Shown: piece after piece, positions 43,795-51,675 of the stretch
Layout: the number at the start of each line of letters is the position of its first letter
How positions within the stretch are numbered: the stretch's first letter is position 1
Assembly (NCBI RefSeq): GCF_004340985.1
Contig: NZ_SLYB01000002.1
Location: forward strand, 103,776 to 167,775
DNA length: 64,000 nucleotides
Direction: 5' to 3'
From: Cricetibacter osteomyelitidis
Lineage (GTDB): Bacteria; Pseudomonadota; Gammaproteobacteria; Enterobacterales; Pasteurellaceae
Notes under the pieces: model-generated
Told to the model about the DNA's origin: nothing
Databases searched by the model: none
Seen by the model: only the letters and a program-made list of their open reading frames with translations
Program-made: the position numbers and the translations under genes

Positions 43795-45399
43795 TTATTC
43801 CGATTTTTCAATTGTCTTTAATTTTCCCACTTCAATATCATTATGCAACAATGCCAATTCCGGCATTGTTTTATTAGCTTTTGTCGATAACGTTTTAAAG
43901 CGTTCTACTTTGCCTGCCAAACCTTGCTGACCGGCCAATGCGGTGACGGTGCTGTTATAGTGAGTGCTGACAGTGGAAAGCGTAGTGCCTAATTTTCCTA
44001 AACGTTCTGCCACCACACAGATTTGATTATAAATTTCACCGGCTTTTTCGCTGATTTCGCGGGCTTCCAAATTACCCCGTTCAATCCGCCATAAATTTGC
44101 CACGGTGCGTAAAATCGGCATTAAGGTGGTATGGGAAACCAAGATCACATTGCGTTCGTAACCGTAATTAAATAATCCTTTATCCTGCTTCATCGCTTCA
44201 ATATAGGCCGGTTCGATGGCTATAAACATAAGCACAAAATCCGGACTTCGCATTCCGATCAAATTGCTGTAATCCTTGCGGGATAAATCATCAATATGGT
44301 TTTTAATGGCTCGCACATGTTCCCGCAAAAAGCGTTCCATATCTGATTCTTGCTCTGCACTGACCGCACTTTCATAAGCGTTTAAGGACATTTTGCTGTC
44401 AATAATCAGATGTTTGTTATCAGGCAAATGCACCACGAAATCAGGATAATTATTTTTACCGCTTTCATCTTTAAAATGCGCTTGGGCGGTGTAATTTTCC
44501 CCTTCTTGCAGACCCGCAGATTGCAAAGCGTTTTCCAACTGTATTTCGCCCCAATTGCCCACAGTTTTCTTTTCGCCTTTCAACGCAGATGTGAGATTAT
44601 TGGCTTCTTGCGACATATTTAAGCCGATTTCCAACACTTTTTTGATTTCTGCTTCCAATCCCGCATTGCCTTTGAGTGATTCGGTGTGAATTTCGTTTAC
44701 CCGTTTTTGAAAGCCGTCGATTTGTTCGCGGAACGGTTTGAGCAAAGCATCCAATGCGGTTTGATTACTCCGACTGAAAGACTGACTTTTTTCCTCTAAA
44801 ATACGATTGGCAAGATTTTGGAATTCGACACTTAACAGTTGTTTGCTTTGGTTAAAAGTCTCTTGTTGCTCTGCGAAATGCTTTTCTTTTTCCGATAAAG
44901 TAGTTTTTAATTCCGTTAATTCTTGCGAAAGTGCGGTGAATTTTTCCGTTAAATTTTGCAAATCCCGTTCTTTACAGGATAGGTTATGCTGGCTTTGATT
45001 CAATTGCTGTTGCAGGCTATCCGCTTGAGCGGATGCAATTCCCAAACGCTCTTTTGTGGCATTGATATTTTGCGAAGCCGATTCATTGCGGGCTTGTTCC
45101 TCATTAAGCTCCGTTTGTAAATATTGGATTTTTTCATCCCGTTCGACTAAACGCACTTGCAGACCTTCAGCCATTGTTTGAGCTTTAACAATTTGTTGAT
45201 CTAATTGATTTTTTATTTGTGATAGGGTTTCAAATTTAGCCAATAATTCATTAAAATCTAAAATATTTTTATCCAGATCGTGTTGTAGTTCCGCGACATC
45301 CCGTTTATGGCGAAAATTGCGGAACAATAAAATCAGACAAATCACCGATAATACTGCCAGTGAGATAATTAATTGATCTTGTGTGATATTTTCTAACAT
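43795..45399 (-). CDS. rmuC: RmuC family protein
   Basis: 534 residues. An N-terminal membrane anchor (about 9-27: ISLAVLSVICLILLFRN) is followed by a long coiled coil (about 35-230) rich in Glu, Gln and Leu. A nuclease-related RmuC domain then covers about 270-480 (GNWGEIQLENALQSAGLQEG, DFVVHLPDNKHLIIDSKMSL, FVLMFIAIEPAYIEAM). RmuC limits recombination of short inverted repeats. It is convergent with ruvX. The gene contains two uptake sequences. Confidence 0.94.
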   Translation of the reverse strand: MLENITQDQLIISLAVLSVICLILLFRNFRHKRDVAELQHDLDKNILDFNELLAKFETLSQIKNQLDQQIVKAQTMAEGLQVRLVERDEKIQYLQTELNEEQARNESASQNINATKERLGIASAQADSLQQQLNQSQHNLSCKERDLQNLTEKFTALSQELTELKTTLSEKEKHFAEQQETFNQSKQLLSVEFQNLANRILEEKSQSFSRSNQTALDALLKPFREQIDGFQKRVNEIHTESLKGNAGLEAEIKKVLEIGLNMSQEANNLTSALKGEKKTVGNWGEIQLENALQSAGLQEGENYTAQAHFKDESGKNNYPDFVVHLPDNKHLIIDSKMSLNAYESAVSAEQESDMERFLREHVRAIKNHIDDLSRKDYSNLIGMRSPDFVLMFIAIEPAYIEAMKQDKGLFNYGYERNVILVSHTTLMPILRTVANLWRIERGNLEAREISEKAGEIYNQICVVAERLGKLGTTLSTVSTHYNSTVTALAGQQGLAGKVERFKTLSTKANKTMPELALLHNDIEVGKLKTIEKSE

Positions 45400-45470
45400 T
45401 ACGACGTTTCCAAATCTATATTTATATACAGTATTATAACGGAAAGTGCGGTTGTTTTATAGAAAAATTT

Positions 45471-45491
45471 AAGGCACGAGAACCGTGCCTT
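45471..45491 (-). terminator. Terminator of the exported-protein gene
   Basis: AAGGCACG-AGAAC-CGTGCCTT hairpin; reading leftward it is followed by AAATTTTTC. It lies ten bases after the stop of the gene at 45501 and upstream of rmuC. Confidence 0.75.
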
Positions 45492-45500
45492 ATGGGAATA

Positions 45501-46136
45501 TTATTTTACAAAAGAATCAAAGGTGAGCTCATATTCATCGCCGTCACGGCTATATGAAATATAACGCGGGAATTTTTCATTTGCATGTTTTTTAACCATG
45601 ATATCTTTGTTACCGGTTTTAAATTTATAGGTGATTTCTTGCACACTTTGCCCGTTATCCCTTTCCACCGCTTTTTGTGATTTTTGAATTTTCACATTTT
45701 CCATGGGATATAATTTTTTCCCGTTGGTGATTTGAAAGCTCGTCGGTAACTGATCGTAATAACTTAACTGAAATGCCATGGTAAATAAATCCATTGTCGG
45801 CAAGGTAAAAGTTTCCGTTTTTTGATCTTTCACCTTACCGTATGTGATGTTATTCATATCAATTTTTGCCGTAGCATAAGCTTTGCCATTGCGGGTATCA
45901 GAATAATTTAACATATTAAATTGGTTGTTACGCATATAACCTTTTGCTAAGAAGCGGATATTATACAGTGGTACATTGATTTTAGATTCCACGAAATATT
46001 GCCCGTTATCAATATTAAAATTGATATAAGCTGGCATTAAATAATTAGAACTGTATTTAATGTTAAAATTTTCGGCAAATGCAGTGACGGAAATTAATGC
46101 TAAAGCGCCCACAAATAATGTTTTCAATAAATTCAT
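45501..46136 (-). CDS. Exported protein of unknown function (DUF3108-like)
   Basis: 211 residues from ATG 46136, preceded by GGAAAGAGT. The signal peptide MNLLKTLFVGALALISVTAF is cleaved near AFA. The mature part is a beta-rich, Asn/Tyr-rich protein (NFNIKYSSNYLMPAYINFNI then KINVPLYNIRFLAKGY). The pattern and length resemble the periplasmic DUF3108 family; I cannot confirm membership. An in-frame start at 46172 would bury the signal peptide, so it was rejected. Confidence 0.75.
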   Translation of the reverse strand: MNLLKTLFVGALALISVTAFAENFNIKYSSNYLMPAYINFNIDNGQYFVESKINVPLYNIRFLAKGYMRNNQFNMLNYSDTRNGKAYATAKIDMNNITYGKVKDQKTETFTLPTMDLFTMAFQLSYYDQLPTSFQITNGKKLYPMENVKIQKSQKAVERDNGQSVQEITYKFKTGNKDIMVKKHANEKFPRYISYSRDGDEYELTFDSFVK

Positions 46137-46201
46137 ACTCTTTCCTTTTTTATCACGTACGTTGTTAGACATTATACTGGCGAAAAAGTTTTAGACAAAA
46201 A

Positions 46202-46228
46202 ATCCCCCTGACTTTTATCAAGGGGATA
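46202..46228 (-). terminator. Hairpin after yagU
   Basis: TCCCCCTGA / TCAAGGGGA stem with a short T/A-rich loop; reading leftward it is followed by TTTTTTGTC. It ends yagU transcription before the next gene. Confidence 0.7.
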
Positions 46229-46249
46229 TTGAATATTTGAAGTTTCCTA

Positions 46250-46891
46250 TTAACGGAACTTCGCATCAAACGGTATTTCTGCATCTGGTTCGTGCGTGAT
46301 ACGGTTGCGTAAATCGCGACGAATAACCTCAATAGTCCAGAACCAGAAGATATGACCGACTAATTCGGAAATATGTTCATATAATGGCCATTCAGCAACC
46401 GACGGGGTTAAACCTAATACAGGGAATGCGATGTAGTGAACACAGATGTTAGCGATGATACCCGCACCGATACCTTGCCAGAATTTGATTTTCGGGAAAC
46501 GTTCGGCAACGATGCAGTAACCGATAGCAAATACTAAAGAGAAAATCATGTGAGTTACACCGATCCAGTTGAAAGCATGATCAGCAAAAGTGAATGCTGC
46601 TTCGGTCGGGTCGATACCAATGTAGTCGCGTAAGAAAACATGCGGTGGGTTTAAAAATGCACGAGAACATTGTTCCAATGTGATCTGCATGGTTGCCGCA
46701 CCACTATTTAATGCATCTAAAACCGGTTGTGGACAGGCGGCAGTGAATAAATCGATTGGGCTGCGTGGTGGGAACGGATGTTCTGCGCCCCATTTAACAA
46801 AGGCTGAAATGATACCTGCGATGATACCGATGAATACCGCTAAGCCATAACGACGGCGGTTTGGTTCTGTTTGAGCGAAAATGCCAGACAT
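46250..46891 (-). CDS. yagU: YagU family inner-membrane protein
   Basis: 213 residues with about four membrane helices. It closely follows E. coli YagU: N-terminal [17 protein letters not shown], then [39 protein letters not shown], and the C-terminal [20 protein letters not shown]. In E. coli it contributes to acid resistance; the mechanism is unknown. The ribosome binding site CGGAG lies in a small palindrome (AATACTCGGAGTATT) just before ATG 46891. Confidence 0.92.
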   Translation of the reverse strand: MSGIFAQTEPNRRRYGLAVFIGIIAGIISAFVKWGAEHPFPPRSPIDLFTAACPQPVLDALNSGAATMQITLEQCSRAFLNPPHVFLRDYIGIDPTEAAFTFADHAFNWIGVTHMIFSLVFAIGYCIVAERFPKIKFWQGIGAGIIANICVHYIAFPVLGLTPSVAEWPLYEHISELVGHIFWFWTIEVIRRDLRNRITHEPDAEIPFDAKFR

Positions 46892-47017
46892 AAAATACTC
46901 CGAGTATTATTGATTAAAAGGAGTACAAATTTTATTCTACTGAATCGAATAGTCAAGCAAAATGTTAACTCTAACGAGTTATTTTACTTAATGTTAACAA
47001 TGGAAACATTTTACTAA

Positions 47018-47083
47018 CTATATTTGATTTGAAGGTAATAGAAACCCCTTAATCATAACAACATCTTCGTTACGCAGTGTCAT
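47018..47083 (-). CDS. 21-codon ORF with strong ribosome binding site, likely gene remnant
   Basis: Starts MTLRNEDVVMIKG and stops after 21 residues, behind the strong ribosome binding site AGGAG at 7 bases. It lies 58 bases downstream of the first rpiB on the same strand, as the next gene of that unit would. It may be the truncated head of a lost catabolic gene or a tiny peptide. I do not recognise it. Confidence 0.35.
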   Translation of the reverse strand: MTLRNEDVVMIKGFLLPSNQI

Positions 47084-47141
47084 AATAGTTCTCCTATAGA
47101 TAAACCACTTTATGTAAAATAAAATGGTTTACTCTGATAAA

Positions 47142-47594
47142 TTATTTTTTATTATATTTAGCATCAATTTCATTAATACGAGCCACTTTGGGTGCAGATC
47201 CACCACTGGCAAAGTCGGACTCTAACCAAACGTCTAAAACTGATTTAGCTAACTCAACACCGATAACACGTTCACCAAAACAGATTATTTGTGCATTATT
47301 ACTTTTTCTTGCACGTTCTGCAGAAAAACTATCATGGCAAACTGCCGCACGAATACCTGGTATTTTGTTGGCTGTAATACTCATACCAATACCTGTACCA
47401 CAAGTTAAAATACCACGGTCAAATTTACCTTCCGCAACCGCCACAGCAACCGCTTCGGCAACATCTGGATAAAGTACTACATCGCCTTCACCGGCACCAA
47501 AATCTTTATATTCAATACCCAATGAATCTAAATGTTTAATTAACTCAACTTTTAATCTATATGCTGCCTCATCGCAACCAATAGCAATTTTCAT
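47142..47594 (-). CDS. RpiB/LacAB-family sugar-phosphate isomerase, copy 1
   Basis: 150-residue isomerase of the RpiB family. The N-terminal IAIGCDEAAYRLK carries the substrate-binding Asp8. The catalytic Cys65 is in TCGTGIGMS. The C-terminal ARINEIDAKY is typical. The CDEAA start, rather than the SDHAG type of ribose-5-phosphate isomerase, resembles the EryI/DerI-like branch that isomerises tetrulose phosphates. It is the paralogue of the gene at 58455 (roughly three quarters identical by eye). It is on the opposite strand from the rest of the locus, with a CRP-like site upstream. Confidence 0.88.
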   Translation of the reverse strand: MKIAIGCDEAAYRLKVELIKHLDSLGIEYKDFGAGEGDVVLYPDVAEAVAVAVAEGKFDRGILTCGTGIGMSITANKIPGIRAAVCHDSFSAERARKSNNAQIICFGERVIGVELAKSVLDVWLESDFASGGSAPKVARINEIDAKYNKK

Positions 47595-47611
47595 TTTTCG
47601 CTCCCTAGTCT

Positions 47612-47627
47612 AGTGATTTACATCACG
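47612..47627. promoter_or_regulatory. CRP-like site upstream of rpiB copy 1
   Basis: AGTGA-TTTACA-TCACG: both half-sites match the TGTGA/TCACA consensus at four of five positions, 18-33 bases before the isomerase start. The position is close to the gene, so it could overlap the promoter. Confidence 0.5.
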
Positions 47628-47744
47628 ACATACTTCTAAAAAATAAACGATCTACAATTTTACATGCGGTATTTTCATTACCTGTTAATCCATCTCATAC
47701 CGTTATAGTTACCGACTAAACGCCCCACATCTGCTTGTGGAATC

Positions 47745-47935
47745 TGACCCCAAAAAGTTAGACGCTAATTACAGGACTGATTTCGGTATTGTACCAGACT
47801 CAGTCCTTTTAATTTTATCTGAATACGTTCATTGTTGTAATAAGCAATTATAGTCGTGAATCGTTTTTTTTAGTTCTGCATAGGTTTTAAAATGCATACT
47901 CTTTTGATGCCAAATAAATAGCCCAACAGCATTTT
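47745..47935 (-). mobile_element. IS3-family transposase 3' remnant with terminal repeat
   Basis: The plus strand TGACCCCAAAAAGTTAGACG (47745-47764) has the look of an IS3/IS150-group terminal repeat. Reading leftward from 47935 the frame encodes the transposase C-terminus (HFKTYAELKKTIHDY), then after a one-base frameshift YYNNERIQIKLKGLSLVQYR with a stop at the expected place. Only the end of the orfB integrase is left. Confidence 0.75.
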
Positions 47936-48089
47936 TAAATAGACGCACCGGATCAACCGCCGGGCGGCCGTTATCGGAACAGTATAAGTGTGCGGTTTCT
48001 TCGCAAATAAATTCAAAGTCAATTGCTTTCGTAATTTTACGAACAAAGGTGTTCTTTAGAAATGAGTATTTCGAGGCTAACCATTTCAA
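47936..48089 (-). mobile_element. IS1182/IS5-type transposase 5' remnant
   Basis: The frame from 48089 reads SKYSFLKNTFVRKITKAIDF, then EETAHLYCSDNGRPAVDPVRLFK. This is the N-terminal DUF772-type domain of IS1182/IS5-like transposases. After LFK the frame passes directly into IS3-type sequence (NAVGLFIWHQKSMHF), making a chimeric 86-codon ORF. The junction near 47933-47936 suggests deletion between two insertion sequences. It is not functional. Confidence 0.7.
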
Positions 48090-48247
48090 GCTCGTATTGA
48101 GATGTGGGAGGATTTTTGAGCATAGGTGTATGCTTATTAGATCAGATGTTTTTGGTCTAGAGGTTTGTCAGTGGTCTTAGGGGTTGTTTAACTCTTTATT
48201 TTTGACTTTTTTCTGTTAGATATATTGATCAGATATATTTAATATGA

Positions 48248-48285
48248 ACATATGTAATATTATTTTTATTGCTTTATACATATGT
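48248..48285. promoter_or_regulatory. Two ACATATGT palindromes 30 bp apart, putative operator
   Basis: ACATATGT at 48248-48255 and again at 48278-48285 (the latter extended to ATACATATGTAT). Spacing is about three helical turns. Related CATATG cores occur at about 48433 and in TTCATATGAA at 51532-51541, upstream of the second unit. They may be operators for the SorC-family regulator of the locus. Confidence 0.4.
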
Positions 48286-48309
48286 ATCTTAAAATAGTTT
48301 AAGATATTT

Positions 48310-48325
48310 TGTGATTTATGTCACA
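48310..48325. promoter_or_regulatory. CRP site, perfect match
   Basis: TGTGA-TTTATG-TCACA: both half-sites match the CRP consensus exactly. It is the first of two sites upstream of dctP copy 1. Confidence 0.85.
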
Positions 48326-48350
48326 AATTAAAGAATTATTTTTAAATAAT

Positions 48351-48366
48351 TGTGATGTGAATCACA
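48351..48366. promoter_or_regulatory. CRP site, perfect match
   Basis: TGTGA-TGTGAA-TCACA: a second perfect site, with its centre 41 bases from the first, or about four helical turns. This suggests cooperative catabolite activation of the TRAP operon. Confidence 0.85.
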
Positions 48367-48488
48367 TATTAATAAAATGTAGCTTGAACAAAAGATCTTG
48401 CTTGGTTATTTTGTTCTCATCAATTAAATTTCCATATGTTATTTTTTATTTACTTAATAATGTTCATAAATACGGGGAGATTTTCAAG

Positions 48489-49481
48489 ATGAATATTCAA
48501 TCATGCAAAAAACTTGCAATTACAACTATTGTTTTATCCGTTACGAGTTTTTCCATACAAGCTAAAGATTTGATTGTATCAACTTCAGCAAGTATGGGGT
48601 CATTGCAATATGATACAACTAAACATTTTGTCGATATAACTAACGAAAAACTATTAGCGGCAAAGTTAGACTATCAATTAAAATTTTTTGGTGCGGGACA
48701 GCTCGGTTCAGATAAGGATACACAACAGAAATTAAAATTAGGCACTATCGATATTGCATTATTATCTTCTACGCTTGCAACAAATATTCCACAAATGGCT
48801 ATTTTTGAACTGCCTTTCTTAATTACTAACCGAGAGCAACTAGCTAAAGTTGAAGAACAAATTTTTTATCCGTACATTGCTCCTGAAGCAGAAAAGAAAG
48901 GATATAAAATTATTGGTCTATGGGAAAACGGTTTTAGAAATATAACAAATAATGTTAGGCCTATAAATAAACCTGAAGATTTGAAGGGATTAAAAATTCG
49001 CACTCCAAACAGTTCTTGGCGCTTAAAAATGTTTAAAGAATGGGGAGCAAACCCGACACCAATCCCATTTGGTGATGTATTTATTGGTTTAAGAACGGGA
49101 GTGATTGATGGTCAAGAAAACCCATTAACCAATATTTATGCCGCTAAATTACAGGAGGTTCAAAAATACCTAAGTATTACGAATCATGTGTATTCGCCTT
49201 CATATTTAACTGTGGGTGTTAATTCATATAAGAAATTACCTCAAGAAGTGAAAGAACTTATTGAGTTATCCTCTAAAGAAGCTCAAAGTTGGGCATATAT
49301 AGAAGCGGAAAAATCAGATGTAGAGTTGGCTAAAAAATTAGTTGCGAATGGGATGCAATTAAATGAGGCGGATATCCCAGCATTTATTGAAGCAAGTAAA
49401 CCGATTTACGAAGAGTTTATATCATCAGTGCCTGACGGGAAATTATTATTAGAGAAAACGCAAGAAGCAATTAAACCGTAA
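48489..49481 (+). CDS. TRAP transporter substrate-binding protein DctP, system 1
   Basis: 330-residue periplasmic receptor. The signal peptide ends near SFSIQAKD. The DctP/YiaO-type hallmark LKGLKIRTPNSSWRLKMFKE contains the conserved Arg that binds the carboxylate of the ligand; EWGANPTPIPFGDVFIGLRT and GVIDGQENP follow. I start at ATG 48489, which follows GGGGAGA. TRAP ligands are nearly always carboxylates such as sugar acids. It forms an operon with the two membrane subunits. Confidence 0.9.
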   Translation: MNIQSCKKLAITTIVLSVTSFSIQAKDLIVSTSASMGSLQYDTTKHFVDITNEKLLAAKLDYQLKFFGAGQLGSDKDTQQKLKLGTIDIALLSSTLATNIPQMAIFELPFLITNREQLAKVEEQIFYPYIAPEAEKKGYKIIGLWENGFRNITNNVRPINKPEDLKGLKIRTPNSSWRLKMFKEWGANPTPIPFGDVFIGLRTGVIDGQENPLTNIYAAKLQEVQKYLSITNHVYSPSYLTVGVNSYKKLPQEVKELIELSSKEAQSWAYIEAEKSDVELAKKLVANGMQLNEADIPAFIEASKPIYEEFISSVPDGKLLLEKTQEAIKP

Positions 49482-49510
49482 AATATGAACTTTCGTCGGA
49501 GGGATATCTT

Positions 49511-50071
49511 ATGGATGTGTTGTTTAATTTAGTAAAGAAAATATTGACAATAATATCATCCGTAATATTAGCAGCATTAGCTACTATTATTATTGTGTCA
49601 ATATTTACCCGCTTTGCTGGCATGTCTTTGTATTGGTACGATGAAATATCGTCGATTTTGTTGGCTTGGTTGACTTTCTATGGTGCCGCTTTATGTGCAT
49701 TAAACCGTAACCATATGGGGTTTGGTAATCTTGTTGCTTCAATGCCCTATCATATTAAGAAATATGTTTTTTTCTTAAATGAAGTTATTGTAATCTGCTT
49801 TTTTGTGATTCTTGCATGGGCCGGTTTTTATGTATTATCTATATTCGGTGATGAAACTTTGACTAGTTTAAGTTTTATTACTCAGGCAACAGCACAGTCT
49901 GCATTACCAATTGGCTGTGTTTTATTTATCATCGCGGAGATACTTTCAATGCCCAAAGCTCTTAAATCTATTTTAGAGGGTAAAACACAAGATGATGAAG
50001 AGATAGAACAGGCTTTGCGTGATGTTGACAATAGTGTGGATATGCAAATGGCTAAGGAGAAATTATCATGA
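49511..50071 (+). CDS. TRAP transporter small membrane subunit DctQ, system 1
   Basis: 186 residues with four membrane helices (about 12-32, 48-66, 88-110, 130-150). It has the DctQ-type segment FTRFAGMSLYWYDEISSILL and WLTFYGAALCALNRNHMGF. The C-terminal tail is charged and cytoplasmic. The ribosome binding site GGAGGG precedes ATG 49511. The stop overlaps the DctM start (ATGA), so translation is coupled. Confidence 0.9.
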   Translation: MDVLFNLVKKILTIISSVILAALATIIIVSIFTRFAGMSLYWYDEISSILLAWLTFYGAALCALNRNHMGFGNLVASMPYHIKKYVFFLNEVIVICFFVILAWAGFYVLSIFGDETLTSLSFITQATAQSALPIGCVLFIIAEILSMPKALKSILEGKTQDDEEIEQALRDVDNSVDMQMAKEKLS

Positions 50072-51348
50072 TAGCATTTTTCGTATTGCTCGGTTTAATA
50101 TTGCTAGTGATGATTAATGTTCCTATTGCGGTTGCTATTGGCGTCGTGTCTTTGGTTGGGATGTTAGTTACTAATAGTTTTGATGCCGTATATAATGTGG
50201 CATTATCTGTATTTGATGGTGCATCTAATTTTTCATTGTTGGCTATTCCCCTCTTTATTTTAGCTGGTTCATTAATGAATACGGGGGGGATTTCAGTTCG
50301 TTTAATTAACTTTGTAAATGCTCTTATTGGTTTTGTTAAAGGTGGACTGGCAATGGTGAATGTAGGAGTATCAATGATTTTTGCTGAAATATCAGGTTCA
50401 TCTGTAGCTGATGTAGCAGCATTAGGATCAATTTTGATTCCAGCAATGAAAAAACGCGGGTATAGCGGTAGTTTTTCAGCTGCTGTTACATCTTCTTCCG
50501 CTTCATTAGCTGTTATTATTCCTCCATCATTACCAATGATTATTTATGGTGCTATGGCTGATGTATCTATCTCCAAACTATTTGTTGCAGGATTAGCTGC
50601 CGGAGGTATTGCATCTTTGGGTATGTTTGCAGTTTGTTACTATTATGCGGTCAAATATAATTTACCCAGAGAAGAATCGTTTAGCTTACGTAAATTATGT
50701 ACTGCTTTTAAAGAAGCGTTTTGGGCGTTGACATTACCTGCTATTATTTTAGGTGGAATTATCTCTGGGTTTACTACTGCGACTGAAGCTGCGGGTTTGG
50801 CGGTATTATTGGCTTTTCTCATTGGCTTTTTTATCTATAAAGAGTTGAGTATTTTATCTTTATCTAAAGCTTTGGTTGAAAGTGTAAATGGTACTTCTGT
50901 TGTAATGCTTTTAGTCGCGACTTCAGCCGTGTTAGGGCTGTTTCTAACCGAACAAGAAGTACCGCAGCATATGGCATCCGCCATTTTGGGCGTATCAGAT
51001 AATAAATATATTGTGCTAATGATGCTCAATCTTATGCTGTTTATTATCGGTATGTTTTTACATGGTGCAGCAGCAATTATTTTGGTTGTTCCTATTGTTA
51101 TGCCGTTAATTACTCAATTGGGCATCGATCCCGTGCATTTTGGTATAATTTTGACACTAAATATCGCTGTAGGACAGCAGACTCCCCCGGTAGCAAGTGT
51201 GTTAATTACAGCTTCCTCAATTGCCAAAAAAGATATTTGGAGTGTTACTAAGGACAATTTATGGTTTATTTTAGTATTATTTGTAACACTTATGGCTGTT
51301 ACGTATATTCCCGCATTAACAGTAGGAATGGTTAACCTATTGTATTAA
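50068..51348 (+). CDS. TRAP transporter large permease DctM, system 1
   Basis: 426-residue permease with about 12 hydrophobic segments. The DctM signatures are present: IPLFILAGSLMNTGGISVRL, SGSSVADVAALGSILIPAMK, IPPSLPMIIYGAMADVSI, and PVASVLITASSIAKKD. It uses a sodium gradient in characterised members. It is the last gene of the first TRAP operon. A hairpin (AAATTCCTCC-AGCTA-GGGGGAATTT, 51361-51385) follows and may be its terminator. Confidence 0.92.
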   Translation: MIAFFVLLGLILLVMINVPIAVAIGVVSLVGMLVTNSFDAVYNVALSVFDGASNFSLLAIPLFILAGSLMNTGGISVRLINFVNALIGFVKGGLAMVNVGVSMIFAEISGSSVADVAALGSILIPAMKKRGYSGSFSAAVTSSSASLAVIIPPSLPMIIYGAMADVSISKLFVAGLAAGGIASLGMFAVCYYYAVKYNLPREESFSLRKLCTAFKEAFWALTLPAIILGGIISGFTTATEAAGLAVLLAFLIGFFIYKELSILSLSKALVESVNGTSVVMLLVATSAVLGLFLTEQEVPQHMASAILGVSDNKYIVLMMLNLMLFIIGMFLHGAAAIILVVPIVMPLITQLGIDPVHFGIILTLNIAVGQQTPPVASVLITASSIAKKDIWSVTKDNLWFILVLFVTLMAVTYIPALTVGMVNLLY

Positions 51349-51360
51349 TTATCCAATGAT

Positions 51361-51385
51361 AAATTCCTCCAGCTAGGGGGAATTT
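51361..51385 (+). terminator. Hairpin after dctM, system 1
   Basis: AAATTCCTCC pairs with GGGGGAATTT around AGCTA, with one T-G pair, 13 bases after the stop. There is no T tract, so it is a weak candidate. Confidence 0.5.
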
Positions 51386-51501
51386 AAATTATAACCCCTT
51401 AATCGCCTTTTTTCTTTTCTAGGTATTGATAGCAATTTTATTGCTATATTTTATAAAGTTTATTTTATTAAATTTGAAGAAATAATATTTTCTATTAGAG
51501 A

Positions 51502-51517
51502 TGTGATATAGATCACA
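51502..51517. promoter_or_regulatory. CRP site, perfect match
   Basis: TGTGA-TATAGA-TCACA, both half-sites exact, about 160 bases before the PdxA-family gene. Confidence 0.85.
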
Positions 51518-51550
51518 AATTTATAATTAAATTCATATGAAATTCTATTT

Positions 51551-51566
51551 TGTGACGAGTATCACT
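51551..51566. promoter_or_regulatory. CRP site, one mismatch
   Basis: TGTGA-CGAGTA-TCACT, its centre 49 bases after the preceding CRP site and about 110 bases before the gene start. Confidence 0.7.
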
Positions 51567-51675
51567 TTTTTTTCTTGATAAATTTGTTTTAATAGATGTA
51601 CAAAAGTTATATCAATGTTCTTTTGTGTGGCCAGATTTAATCTCAGAATAGTTATCTTTTTATGAGGATATTAAT

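Larger units (their letters stand above)
48090..48488. other. Regulatory leader region of the first TRAP operon
   Basis: About 400 AT-rich bases with no credible gene between the IS remnant and dctP copy 1. The left part (to about 48190) is probably the tail of the IS1182-like relic. The right part holds two ACATATGT palindromes, two perfect CRP sites and a further CATATG at about 48433. A frame open from 48318 through dctP runs over the CRP sites and has no signal-peptide sense. Confidence 0.6.
51386..51675. other. Intergenic control region of the second operon
   Basis: The 327 bases between dctM copy 1 and the PdxA-family gene hold no gene. After the hairpin the region has two CRP sites (51502-51517 and 51551-51566) and a TTCATATGAA palindrome at 51532-51541 between them. 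It ends in a ribosome binding site (GAGGATATTAAT) before ATG 51676. Confidence 0.7.

Noticed and set aside
48318..48488. N-terminal extension of the first DctP protein from the ATG at 48318.
   Set aside because: It would cover the CRP sites and put the signal peptide 57 residues inside the protein. ATG 48489 has its own ribosome binding site.
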